From Halichondria panicea (Eukaryota; Porifera; Demospongiae; Suberitida; Halichondriidae): DNA of 64,000 bases. The stretch covers positions 7,100,419 through 7,164,418 of the forward strand of contig NC_087381.1 in assembly GCF_963675165.1 (NCBI RefSeq), given 5' to 3'. Position numbers and translations under genes: made by a program. Below the pieces are notes generated by a model. The model saw nothing but the letters and a program-made list of their open reading frames with translations, ran no database searches and was not told the DNA's origin. Positions 26,701 through 36,600 of the stretch are shown here, one piece after another (within the stretch, counting starts at the first letter, position 1; every line of letters begins with the position of its first letter).

Positions 26701-28533
26701 ACTGTCAACATCCTAGGAGGAAAGCTTATGCTAGGTGCATTCAGTATATCGTATAGTATCACATTTTTAAGGCACTTAAATTTCATGGAATGGCCTCTAA
26801 AAGCATTCCCAGGCCACGCCTTTAATCTTTGCACGTTAGAGCAATTAAAAGAACAAGGAATTAATTTTCGTGTAGGATTTGCTAACCCAACAATTTCGCG
26901 CTAATTATACAGCACTTAGAATTGTTTCATGTGTTAATTAGAGACCCTTTTCACCTTCACTTGAGAAAGCTGGAAATGCTACTCTTGTTTACGGTGGCCC
27001 TGAGGCACACACATGTACAGTAGGTAGGCTCAAGGTTGTCGGCAATTCAACTGAGCTACGGCATTTCCTACGTCAATCCCAATTCACTGTAATAATTATT
27101 AGTATGCTAGTTCGTTAAGTACTTGGAATTTTGTTTCATTTTAAATTAAATTTTTACTACAATATTTTGCGAGCATCAAACTGTGCGGGTGCTAGCGTAC
27201 GACACTGTATCAGCACCATCCTTGCTTGATTGCAACAGTTCAAATTTTCTGCTGGTTTGGCTCATTCGCAACAAAGGTTTTTCACTGGTAATTAAAGCAT
27301 TGTTACCAGTAGTACTGTTACTGTACATGTACACATGCAGGTAGTGTTTGTGGTTTCCCTATAATATATAAGCCTCACAAGCCTCACACCTCACACTTAT
27401 ACCTCGTCCTCCATTAGCTCTGTCTGTGTTTGTGTGTGGATTGAGTGCCTTCCTGATTCGCATTGTCCCCTCCACTGAGAATGTGACTGTCGTCTTGTCT
27501 TGTGTGTTCAATGGAGTCGCTATATTTGGTTGGAATGCTCTCGACGTCATCTCCACCAGTGAACTCTTCCCCACACACTTGAGGTATCCCACCCACCACA
27601 CACACACTTGAGGTATCCCACCCACCACACACACACACTCCCCACACACTTGAGGTATCCCACCCACACACACACACACACTCCCCACACACTTGAGGTA
27701 TCCCACCCACCACACACACACCACACACACATGCCCACTCCCCACACACTTGAGGTATCCCACCCACCACACACCCACCACACACACATGCCCACTCCCC
27801 ACACACTTGAGGTATCCCACCCACCACACACACACACATGCCCACTCCCCACACACTTGAGGTATCCCACCCACCACGCACACACACACACTTGAGGTAT
27901 CCCACCCACCACACACACACATGCCCACTCCCCACACACTTGAGGTATCCCACCCACCACACACACACACACACACACACACATGCCCACTCCCCACACA
28001 CTTGAGGTATCCCACCCACCACACACACACACACACTGATCTATTTATTTTGGCTAAACCATCGTATACATAATTATAGTATATAGAAACTTTCCGTAAG
28101 ATTGGAGGGGACTGACAATCCTTGCCCTTTGTATACCCTTTGATAAAACACACACTCATCCACACACACACACACGCCCCCCCCACATACACACACACAT
28201 GCCCACCCCCCCTCACACACGCCCACTCCCCATACACACAGATCCACGGCTATTGGTATTCAATCTGTATTGGGACGAGTTGGAGCAATTTTGGGCAACG
28301 TACTATTCGGACAACTCATAGAAGTGGATCCTCTTATCCCCATAGCGATGGTTGCCGTGGTGCTCATGTTCGGAGGGCTGGTGGGGTTTGGCCTCCCCTC
28401 CCAACGTGGCGGACCCTCCCTCAGGAAGATGACCTCACGATGTTGTAGCCTCGTGTGTCGGCAGGGACAGAGATGCTCTAATTGTATTAATAGAAATCAA
28501 CTCTCGTCAGAATATGAACATATTAATACTTAA
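23730..28533 (+). CDS. MFS transporter, SV2/SVOP-like
   Basis: Exons 23730-24086, 24508-24707, 24773-24954, 25318-25486, 25617-25743, 26095-26183, 26499-26734, 27418-27583 and 28242-28533; about 605 residues, or 578 if the ATG at 23811 is used. It is a major-facilitator protein: a hydrophilic N-terminus, then GWALASDSVEILCIGFVSPQ, the family loop motif GSISDIVGRRSCLI after TM2, and RPTLVLITVFFTFSFGYYG at the start of the second half. A short Cys- and Asn-rich luminal loop (CVYQSENNCIL...CAPNVTAICNST) lies where SV2 proteins have a long luminal domain. The later part WNALDVISTSELFPTHLRST and SVLGRVGAILGNVLFGQLI is typical of SV2/SVOP. The substrate cannot be predicted. The intron after exon 27418-27583 is a tandem array copying its donor site. 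Confidence 0.9.
24087..24507 (+). repeat. (CA)n-rich intron of the transporter gene
   Basis: Several CA/CACACC tracts (24090-24123, 24170-24205, 24418-24507) fill this intron. The last runs into the acceptor CACACAG|GTTGAG. Confidence 0.85.
27578..28035 (+). repeat. Minisatellite copying an exon-intron junction (ten CTTGAG|GTATCCC motifs)
   Basis: CACACTTGAGGTATCCCACC, which contains the last codons and donor of exon 27418-27583, occurs once at the true junction and nine more times downstream. Spacing varies from about 30 to 60 bp, separated by CA-rich and CATGCCCACTCCC segments. Each copy is a plausible alternative donor. Confidence 0.93.
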
Positions 28534-28744
28534 TTATCCGAATTTATTTTTTGTTTACGTTTATTTCTGCGTGGACTTTTATTATTTTGTGTACATGTAC
28601 AATATGAATTTTATGAGTTTATTAGCAAGTGATAATTATACCTAATAACGTTCTAATTATGAGGCCAAAAAATTATTATTGCTGGCCATGCACCTTCTTT
28701 CGCGGATTATAGGATACATGCCACGCCCCATATATGGGCGATTA

Positions 28745-28966
28745 CCGTATAGCGCGAAATGTTCGAGGGGCTTAATTTTCGCGGATTTCGTGGGTTAGAA
28801 TTCTATACGAAAATTAAGTCCACGAAAATTGTTCTTTACCTGCTATCGTGCAAATATTTAAAGGCGTGGCTTCCGGTAAGCAGTCATTCCGCGAACATTG
28901 TGCAACGAAATGGTTTTTAGAGGCCAATCCACGAAATATAAGTGCCTCGAAAATTTCGCGCTATGT
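28745..28966. mobile_element. MITE with GCGCGAAAT-type terminal inverted repeats
   Basis: The left end CCGTATAGCGCGAAATGTTC and the right end TCGAAAATTTCGCGCTATGT are inverted with mismatches, both next to TA. The interior contains CACGAAA and CGCGGATTTCGTGGG motifs like those in the element at 7274, so the two look like members of one broad family. Confidence 0.7.
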
Positions 28967-28973
28967 TATAGTT

Positions 28974-29080
28974 ATTGACTGGTTGACTAGTAATTATGGC
29001 TTATAAACAACCAATGCCGAGGGCGCAGCCCGAGGCTGAGGTTGTTTATAAACCATAATTACTAGGCAACCAGTCAACAA
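28974..29080. repeat. Foldback repeat with a GC-rich loop
   Basis: GACTGGTTGACTAGTAATTA and AATTACTAGGCAACCAGTC with adjoining TTATAAACAACC/GGTTGTTTATAA form about 40-bp arms around GCCGAGGGCGCAGCCCGAGGC, which is itself self-complementary. Confidence 0.85.
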
Positions 29081-30248
29081 CTGATTTATTTACTGCAAAA
29101 ACAGCAAAACAGTCATTTGAACATCAGTGGAGACAGTCAAACTTGCTCTCACAGCCTCAGAATTATGCAGTTAGAACAGTTACAGGCATAGAACTAGCAG
29201 TACTACTATGGAGCTACATGAGCTAGCTAGGTTCAGCTAGCTGGAAGCCATGCATAAACTTTGACCAGACCCGCCCACCACTAAATGCAGCTGCAAGGTT
29301 TGTACATGTAGCTAGCTAGCTAGCTAGCTAGCTACCTGTACTGTAGCTCTGAAAACTAGTCTGTTATTGTCAACAACACCACAGTCTACTTGTAATCCTC
29401 TACTTCTGAGCCACAGCCTTGACTACTGAGAAAGCACAGAGCAAGAATTTGACTATAGCTACAGGCTTCAGCTAGTTCAGTTCAATACTGTCAAGCTTAC
29501 ACAACATTTTTGAATTTTATTGCGTGCAATGTACCAAATTTTGTCAAGATGCATCATATCAATTCAAATCTGCTGAGGAAGTAGATTATAAGAATAGTGC
29601 CTGGGGGAAGTAATTATATAATATAATTACTGGACATCACCTAGGATACGGACTGAATCAGTAAATAAACAGTATTTAAGATGGGCGTTTATTGACAAAG
29701 ACAGCTTTTACCATGGGCGTTTATTCAAGGAGGGGGCGCCCGGTGGCGTTAATATAATTATGCCTCGAGGCGTAGCCGCACGAGAGATACGGTGTGTCTG
29801 TGTGTGTGACTGTTCCAGCTGTAACTGCTCAACGGTTGCAATGCGACAAAAGCTAACAGCTTCTATAGGCTTCTAGCCACGTTCTCTTGGATTTTGATTC
29901 GTGGATTAGCAAACTAAAGCTTCTTTCTCGAGTTATGGCTAGTTTGACTCACATTGAAGGCTGTTGCAGTCTCTTCAGAATCTTTCATAGCATCATCTGT
30001 CCGCACAAACTTTCTATTCAACATATGAGTTAGCCTTGCACTAAAGCGCTAGCTTTTTGTTAGCTACAATACTCAGAAAATATCTGTTAAAACAGCTAGC
30101 TAACTGAGCTAGCATGCAATAGCCAACAATATTATAGATAACAATAATTATGTATGTACACAGGTCTTTTCTTCTTAGATATTATATACACTGAACTACA
30201 GATCCTGGAAGAATCAATTTTCTTCAAATTCATTATAGAAACTAATAT

Positions 30249-30321
30249 AACACTCTAATACTTTCGAGCGAAAGCAAAAACATGGCGAGAGGCATTAGCA
30301 CAGCGCCAGCTTGAACACTAG
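30249..30321 (+). repeat. Dispersed repeat shared with 33333-33406
   Basis: AACACTCTAATACTTT, then GAGCGAAAGCA and ACATGGCGAGAGGCATTAGC occur in the same order at both places with few differences, so this is an interspersed repeat fragment. Confidence 0.8.
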
Positions 30322-30620
30322 TTTGTTAATGTATTCATAGGCCCCTATTTTTATATAAGACGTGTACAGGATTGTTGCTCTTATATAGTAATGCATGCAT
30401 GCGTGGACCGTCCTATATACTGCGTTTTCCCTTTAGGGCACACATCTTGTTAATTTATACGCTATAAGCTATTATACCATATTAGCTCTCAGCTGCTAGT
30501 TAGTACGCACCTCATGCTCCCATTAAAGAAAAAAATATATATTGTACACACTGAACTGCATATAGCTACATGCAGATGGATTGTTTATAAAAAATAAACA
30601 CAGTAGGTAGGGCTGCTACC

Positions 30621-30661
30621 TAATGAAAGGCAGCAAAGAGCCTCTTTGCTGCCTTTCATTA
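30621..30661. repeat. Perfect palindrome, 20-bp arms, 1-base centre
   Basis: TAATGAAAGGCAGCAAAGAG is followed, after a single C, by its exact reverse complement. Confidence 0.95.
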
Positions 30662-30819
30662 ATGTATAGATCTATACAGGAAGAAAGGTTATCTTTGCCA
30701 AATTACCAACCGATTACAAACTGACAAAGTCATCACAAAGTACACAAAACAAGCAGTTTGTAACTTGTCACATTGGTACATGTGCATGGGGCTGGAGGAG
30801 GTGGGGGGCGGCCAGAGGA

Positions 30820-30992
30820 ACCTGCAGCAAATTAACACCATGCAATACTAAAAGACATGCAGGCAGCAAATGAACACCATGCAATACTAAAAGACAGGCA
30901 GCTGCGCAAATGAACACCATGCATGCAATACTAAAAGACAGGCAGCAGCAAATGGACACCATGCATGCATGCAATACTAAAAGACAGGGAGC
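30820..30992. repeat. Tandem repeat of about 38 bp, four copies
   Basis: CACCATGCAATACTAAAAGA with CAGGCAGCA/GCAAATGAA spacers repeats four times, with ATGC expansions in the third and fourth copies. It lies directly downstream of the lectin gene. Confidence 0.85.
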
Positions 30993-31064
30993 AGATAGCA
31001 GGGAATAGGAAGTATATGATAGGCCATGAAATAAAAGCACGGTTGTTGAGGTTTATGTATATAC

Positions 31065-31773
31065 TGTCTCGAATTGCCCTCAATTTTGGAAATGAAGTCG
31101 CCCACTCCGACAGAGAAGGAGTAGGCTGTTCCACCGCCTCCCCCGTGTCGGCCACTGGTCCAGGTCCGCCCGTTAGCAAGCCGATAGACAACCTGAATCC
31201 CGTCCACTTGGTTTCCTGCACGAATGTAAATCTTCTGGATTCCAACAATGCCAGATTCAGTGGCGAAATCGTCAAAAGTCCCGTCCCCAGATCCACCGAA
31301 AATCCTGGACTTGGACATAGGACGAGCCAAATCTTCCAAATCGTAGAATCCAATGCGATCGAGAAGGTCTCCTGGCCCTCCATGAAGAGCGACAATATTT
31401 CCTTCTTTCATGAAAACAGTTGTTCCCGTTTTTCTGAATGGTCCTTCCTTCCTGATAGTACCGGCTGCATTCTTGATGGATAAGGTCAGCTGATCGACGA
31501 GGCTGCCGTTGGTCTTCCACCTCCACCTTGCAGATCCATTCGCCATTAGCCAGAGTGATTGTTGAGGCAGATCCTCCACAACTATGCACCATGAAAGGGA
31601 CCTTTGTAGACAGAGCCATCAGAGAGCACATAGTCCACTTGGATGGCATCCATTTGGTTTCCAGATCGCGTGTTCACAGTGCGAATTCCAACAATGTTCA
31701 CGTTCTCGACACCATCATCGAAAAGGTTGCCACTTCGGCCGCCATATGTTGTTGGGTCCTTAGCCATAGCCAT
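31065..31773 (-). pseudogene. Tandem jacalin-like lectin gene with two frame breaks and a missing 3' half
   Basis: Reading from the ATG at 31773 (MAMAKDP), a jacalin-type beta-prism repeat begins GGRSGNLFDDG and continues IRTVNTRSGNQMDAIQVDY. The frame breaks near 31595 (after GPFHG) and resumes in a second frame (GGSASTITLANGEWICKVEV), then breaks again near 31515 into a third (GSLVDQLTLSIKNAAGTIRK). The second repeat starts FGGSGDGTFDDF and has YIRAGNQVDGIQVVYRLANG. It stops at a possible donor (31065, GAGACA|GTATAT) before its own DQLT half, and I see no following exon. Jacalin-fold proteins bind carbohydrates; no signal peptide is evident. A pseudogene is favoured, but assembly errors could explain both breaks. 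Confidence 0.72.
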
Positions 31774-31878
31774 TAATTGCTGCTGCTGTTCCTTAATTGA
31801 GATTTGCTGAGAGTTTGAATGAAGAGAGAGAGATTGCGGAGACAATTTACTGCTTGTGACTGCAAAGACTAAACGCTG

Positions 31879-31890
31879 CCTTTATATACT
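31879..31890 (-). promoter_or_regulatory. TATA box of the jacalin-like gene
   Basis: Minus-strand GAGTATATAAAGG lies about 110 bp upstream of the ATG at 31773. It is a textbook TATAAA-type box, unlike the other promoters in this window, where none is obvious. Confidence 0.6.
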
Positions 31891-31894
31891 CTAG

Positions 31895-33657
31895 CATGGA
31901 ATAAAAATATCAATATCAAAATATGGCCAGTTTTGCAGGTACATGGGATCCGGAGCACCTGGGATAACGAACATGAGAGGTGCAGAAACATATTGACCAC
32001 TATGATATTATAGGCATATACAGTGAATCAGATTGTGAGGTGAGATCGTCAGCATGACCACGTACGCAGCTAGACCACTTGCTTCATCAGGCCACTCAGT
32101 AACTAACTTGTAAGGATGACTTCACCATGTAAAGTTTAACAGCTGCTTTTGCTTTGTGCATGGACATAGCCATTCAGTATTATATAATTATATATATAAT
32201 ATTATATGTATACAAATGCAACCCACTTGGCTATGTCTATGTACACATACATGCATGAAGTAGTCTATATGCATAGTATTACATTACACCACACACGTAT
32301 GTACTACAGAGCAGCATCATGCAGTACATGTTACTGTACCTATTATTATTATGTCTAGCTGATAAGATGTACGCACACAATACTCTGATACGTACACTTC
32401 CAGGGTTTCATTCACACCCCACCCCCTCCTCTTCATGCACCAACCGTGCACCGATACCGTATTGCGAGGAATTAACAATCCTCCTGTCAGTCTACGTACA
32501 GATTTCAATCTACCTTATATATAGCCACTGTCACAGTGTGTTGCATCTGCATGCCCCCAGGCTATGCAAGTCAATAATTATTCTTTTCCTTAAAATAATC
32601 ATTGTTGAAAAAAGTTTCCATGGAACGGATTTTTTTGCAACTGCATATATCTCCACAGAACGCATCCATACAAAGAGAGGCAGTGTGAGACTATTAACTT
32701 AGTTTTCACTATCATATCACACCCCGTTTATAACCCACACGCTATATTACTCTTTTGTTTGTATTATGTATAATACGTAGTTCATAGACTAGGTTACAGA
32801 TTAATATTAGCTCTATATAGTTTCTGTGTACCTTTGCCCTATTATTAATTGGCTCTTTTAGTGAGTTAAAAAAAAAACTAGCACTGTAGCCGGGGCTGCT
32901 GTCGACTATCACAATGAAAGACTACAGGAGGGTTGTGATCTAATGAAAGACTACAGGAGGGCTGTGATCTAATAAAGACTACAGGAGGGCTGTCGACTAT
33001 CACAATGAAAGACTACAGGAAAGTGAGTGACCAGTTTCCCGGCCACCCACCCACCTACAGCTCCGGAGCCCTGGTTTATAACCCACACACTACATGGGTG
33101 AACTGCAACAAGTCAATAACGTAGGAGGAAGGGAATCTTTTAGCCTCGATCTCAGGCCGCACTAACAACAAAGATGCATGCATGTCAATGAATGCATTGC
33201 AAGTCAATTAGGATGCCTTGTTTTCCATCTTCTCTTGCTCCCCTGGCTCAAGCTCCTCGAACCAGCTGTGAGAGTGAAAGCATGAAGGTAACTTAATTCA
33301 TTATTGCTTAGATCTATTCCCTCTACTATATTTAACACTCTAATACTTTTTGAGCGAAAGCATAACATGGCGAGAGGCATTAGCACAGCGCAGCTTGCGA
33401 CACTCGTTTTTTTAGTATTAATTTCGCTTCTATTTCTATTCGACCTTTTCGAAAAATTCTTAAAGTTCCTGCCAGCTAGCCTCGATCTATGGAGTATCAA
33501 TTATAATTTTTTATGTTCGCTATTAAATCACATCATTACAGAATAAGTGTATACACACCACACACCACATTCACCACATGCAGCACCACATTCACACACA
33601 TTAATACTAGAAAAGGTTTAAAAGTTCTGGCTAGCTAGTTGTTCAGATTGTGCACGG
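31895..33657. other. Repeat-bearing intergenic region upstream of the lectin gene
   Basis: No exon is supported. It holds a tandem GAAAGACTACAGGAGGG repeat (about 32925-33015), the dispersed repeat copy at 33333-33406, A/T-rich microsatellites near 32185 and CACCA-rich sequence near 33555. Confidence 0.6.
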
Positions 33658-36600
33658 TCAGCACTCCACTTCAATGCCTGTCTTGCTGTCCACCACACTC
33701 AGTTCAATCTCCGCCGTATTCACGGTAACCAGACCACCCCCTGTGGCGTCAGGGTCAAAAGTGCGCGATTGCTCTTCCCGAGCATTTGGGCTTTCATCAA
33801 TGGGAGTACTTGTTCCACAACGGACCTCACGTGCAAAATCACTACTTTCGTTCGGATGTTCCACAATGACTTCAACGTCATGTGACTCGACCTTCTGGTC
33901 ATGTGACACCTCCTCGTCGTTTTGCACTGGCTGAATTGATGACCCTTTACCGGGTATGGATTCGATTGTTTCCAGTTTGGGAGTGTATAAACTCAGTGTC
34001 GGTACTTCCTGCAGCTGTGTAGGGTCGCTGAGAGATCGTTGTCTGTCCAGTGGTGATGGCGAGACGACGGGATCACGTGTAGCTTGAGTGTAGGTGGGTA
34101 GGTTGTGTGTGGGGGAGGAGCCACTCTTCCCGGGCTCTTGGGGGGAGCGTGGGCTGGCAGCCAAACGAACACTGTTGGGTTTACGCCCCCTCAATTGTAC
34201 GTTAGTCGAGTTCTTGCGAGTCCGATATTTCGCTAAACAGAGGGAAGAGAGATAATAATATTATTAATCATTAGTTGCTTTGATTCACACTACTAGCATG
34301 ATATTAACGTGGAACTATAATTATTATAGCTCCCGGTAATCTTGGCTTGATAATACGTAATTATGTTGGCAGCTCTAGTAGCCTATGGTATCTAAATCAG
34401 TTTCTAGCCTATCAAAATACTAAAAAAACAGCATGATGTCACTCTTTAATTCTAGTGTATTTTGATAGGCTAGAAACTGATTTAGCTACTAGAGGCTGCC
34501 AACGTACTTAATTGCAGATGGCCTAGAAATTGGAAACAGTGTTTAAAATGTCAATAAGAGGCAAAACAACCATTTAATTTTTATTTCTTACTTTTCTCTT
34601 TCTTGAAGACTTGTGTTGTAATAAAGTCTTGAAACCTCCGAGCGTAGTAACTGGGGTTATGCACCGACACAGTGTTCTGAGGGGGTGATATATAGTGCGT
34701 GATACATGTACACTGTATGTGTAAATTCCAAGCGTGTGACAGATACAGGAAGTCACGTTACTCTCCGCATATATCTGATGCGCAGTATGCCTACGTTCGA
34801 TACTCTTGGTCTCTTGGTAAAGCTTAGTACATACTTGTCAACCACATAAAGCATAAATGAAGTCATAATTTACTACATAACTTCCGGGGTCGAACTCAAC
34901 GCCTAAGACTTTAGTATAATTATAGTATTGTCAGTGTTAGCTTACACCGTCAGCAATTAAAGACTTGAAGGAATGTTCCAACTGTTTCTTGAATCGGTAG
35001 CTCTGCAATATGTCAATGATGCCAAGGTATAGGAGAACACGGTCACCACGGATACGACCCTGAATGAATCCGTCCCTGAGGAGAGGTCAAAGTGCAATCA
35101 CTGCACATGTACATGTACAATGGAGTATTTTAACTGCCGGTAACTGTACTTTGGATCCAACTAAAACATGCAGTACGCATTTTCACAATAGCCCTAGGGG
35201 GGGGGGGGGGGGGGGGGGGGGTCTATCAAAATGATGGTGTACTTAGGTCAGACATGTGACCACTTTTTTTTCTCTCAAAATGGGATACAAGTTATTAAAT
35301 ATCGCACGCATAATTATTTCGAGTGTATAATTATCGCGCTTTTTGCTCGTTATATTAAATCATGTACCGCAAACAATTGATGCCAATGAATATTAATATC
35401 TTAGATCCCACTTGTGTGTGTTTAGCAGGGAATTATGAGCCATAATCTCATAGTTTCCCAGGGAATTATAAGCTTGAGGGTATAAAGTACAAGTACAATT
35501 TTTGAATGTACAGAAATGATAATAAAGCTTGATAATTAGCTATGGCTGTTCAGTTTTTTCACTACCAGTTTCTATAGCATTTGCTGGGTTGATGGTAGGG
35601 TTCACCAGTATCTTTTCTTGTCGAGGAACAATGATTTTAACAGTTCTGGGTCCATTGTCACAAGCATGAAAGCATGTATTCAACTTGTAGCATTTGTCAA
35701 CTTCGTCCTCCTGACTTCTGTTTCTATCCTGCAGCCATGTTTCAAATTGCAGTAGACTCCTGTGTCTTTTTGGGAACGATAGTGCACTGTAGCATTGCTG
35801 CAAGCTGTTCCTTGCTAGCTAGCCGTACATATCAGAACAGTTTACTGAGAAGCTTGAGCTGGGGTGGGGCTTGAGTGCAGATAAAGAGGAGGCTGGGCTC
35901 ATTTGTTGCAGAGCGCTTCCTGCACAAGGTGGAGTCACTAGTTTGTCCATTCCAATGTTGAAGCAAGGCCAATGCAAAGGTTTTTTTAGCAGAAATCATC
36001 TAGACTAGCTTGTCAGAACAGGACATTTTCAAAAATAAAGCTGTTGCTAAGGCTTGCTGCTTTTATAGATACACTTCTTGCCTGAGGCAGCCAATGAAAA
36101 GTGGGATCTAAATCAGTTAGCACATGTGCATTCGGTATCTATGGTTATAGTGTCCCTCATCCCTCGGGCAAAGCCCTCGTGATATGGGACACTATAACAC
36201 ATAGATACCTCATGCCCATGTACTATCTATAACATAATTTTATGCATGTAGGTGCCAAAAGGCTCGAAAATGAAATCCACAAAATCTTTTTTAACAGTCT
36301 GTCCGTGAAATATAAATATATCGAAATAATTATACCTGCTAATATAGATACACTCACGGGTATTGTGCGGTGGGCGTTTCCTCCGCTGTTTCCATGGCAG
36401 CAGGTATATTCTCGGTGGAGATGATGGAATAGTTCTTGCCCAGTCCTAGTCTTGAAGGAACGTCAGCTTCAGCAGTCGTGATGTCACCGGCCTCGCCACT
36501 AGATGACTGGAGGCTCTGTGTGGGCAAAGAAGAATTTCACCACATAAAAGAGGCAAATTTGTGTGCTGAAATTCAATGAATTGAGACTATAAGGATCCTT

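Larger units (their letters stand above)
28534..31064. other. Repeat-rich region between the transporter and the lectin gene
   Basis: No convincing exon was found on either strand. Contents are a MITE (28745), a foldback (28974), a (CTAG)n tract near 29310-29332, a GC-rich motif near 29761-29790 (CCTCGAGGCGTAGCCGCACG) also found near 2460 and 4533 in altered form, a dispersed repeat (30249), a perfect palindrome (30621) and a 38-bp tandem repeat (30820). Any missing 3' exon of the lectin gene would have to lie here. Confidence 0.6.

Noticed and set aside
26735..27417. Continuation of the transporter frame past 26734 (to about 26904)
   Set aside because: The conserved protein resumes at 27418 in the phase expected from a donor at 26734. 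The intervening translation has no transporter character.
27584..28035. Regularly spaced repeats with variable CA-rich spacers (CRISPR-like) and long open frames on both strands
   Set aside because: The repeated part is a copied exon end and donor and the spacers are low-complexity CA. The frames encode only His/Thr/Pro or Val/Cys/Gly repeats.
29000..29080. Foldbacks and palindromes as transcription terminators
   Set aside because: Rho-independent terminators do not apply in an animal nuclear genome. The structures look like repeats.
35540..35803. 87-codon minus-strand frame in PIP5K1 intron 10
   Set aside because: No recognised family, no splice sites joining it to PIP5K1, and it lies within a probable mobile element.
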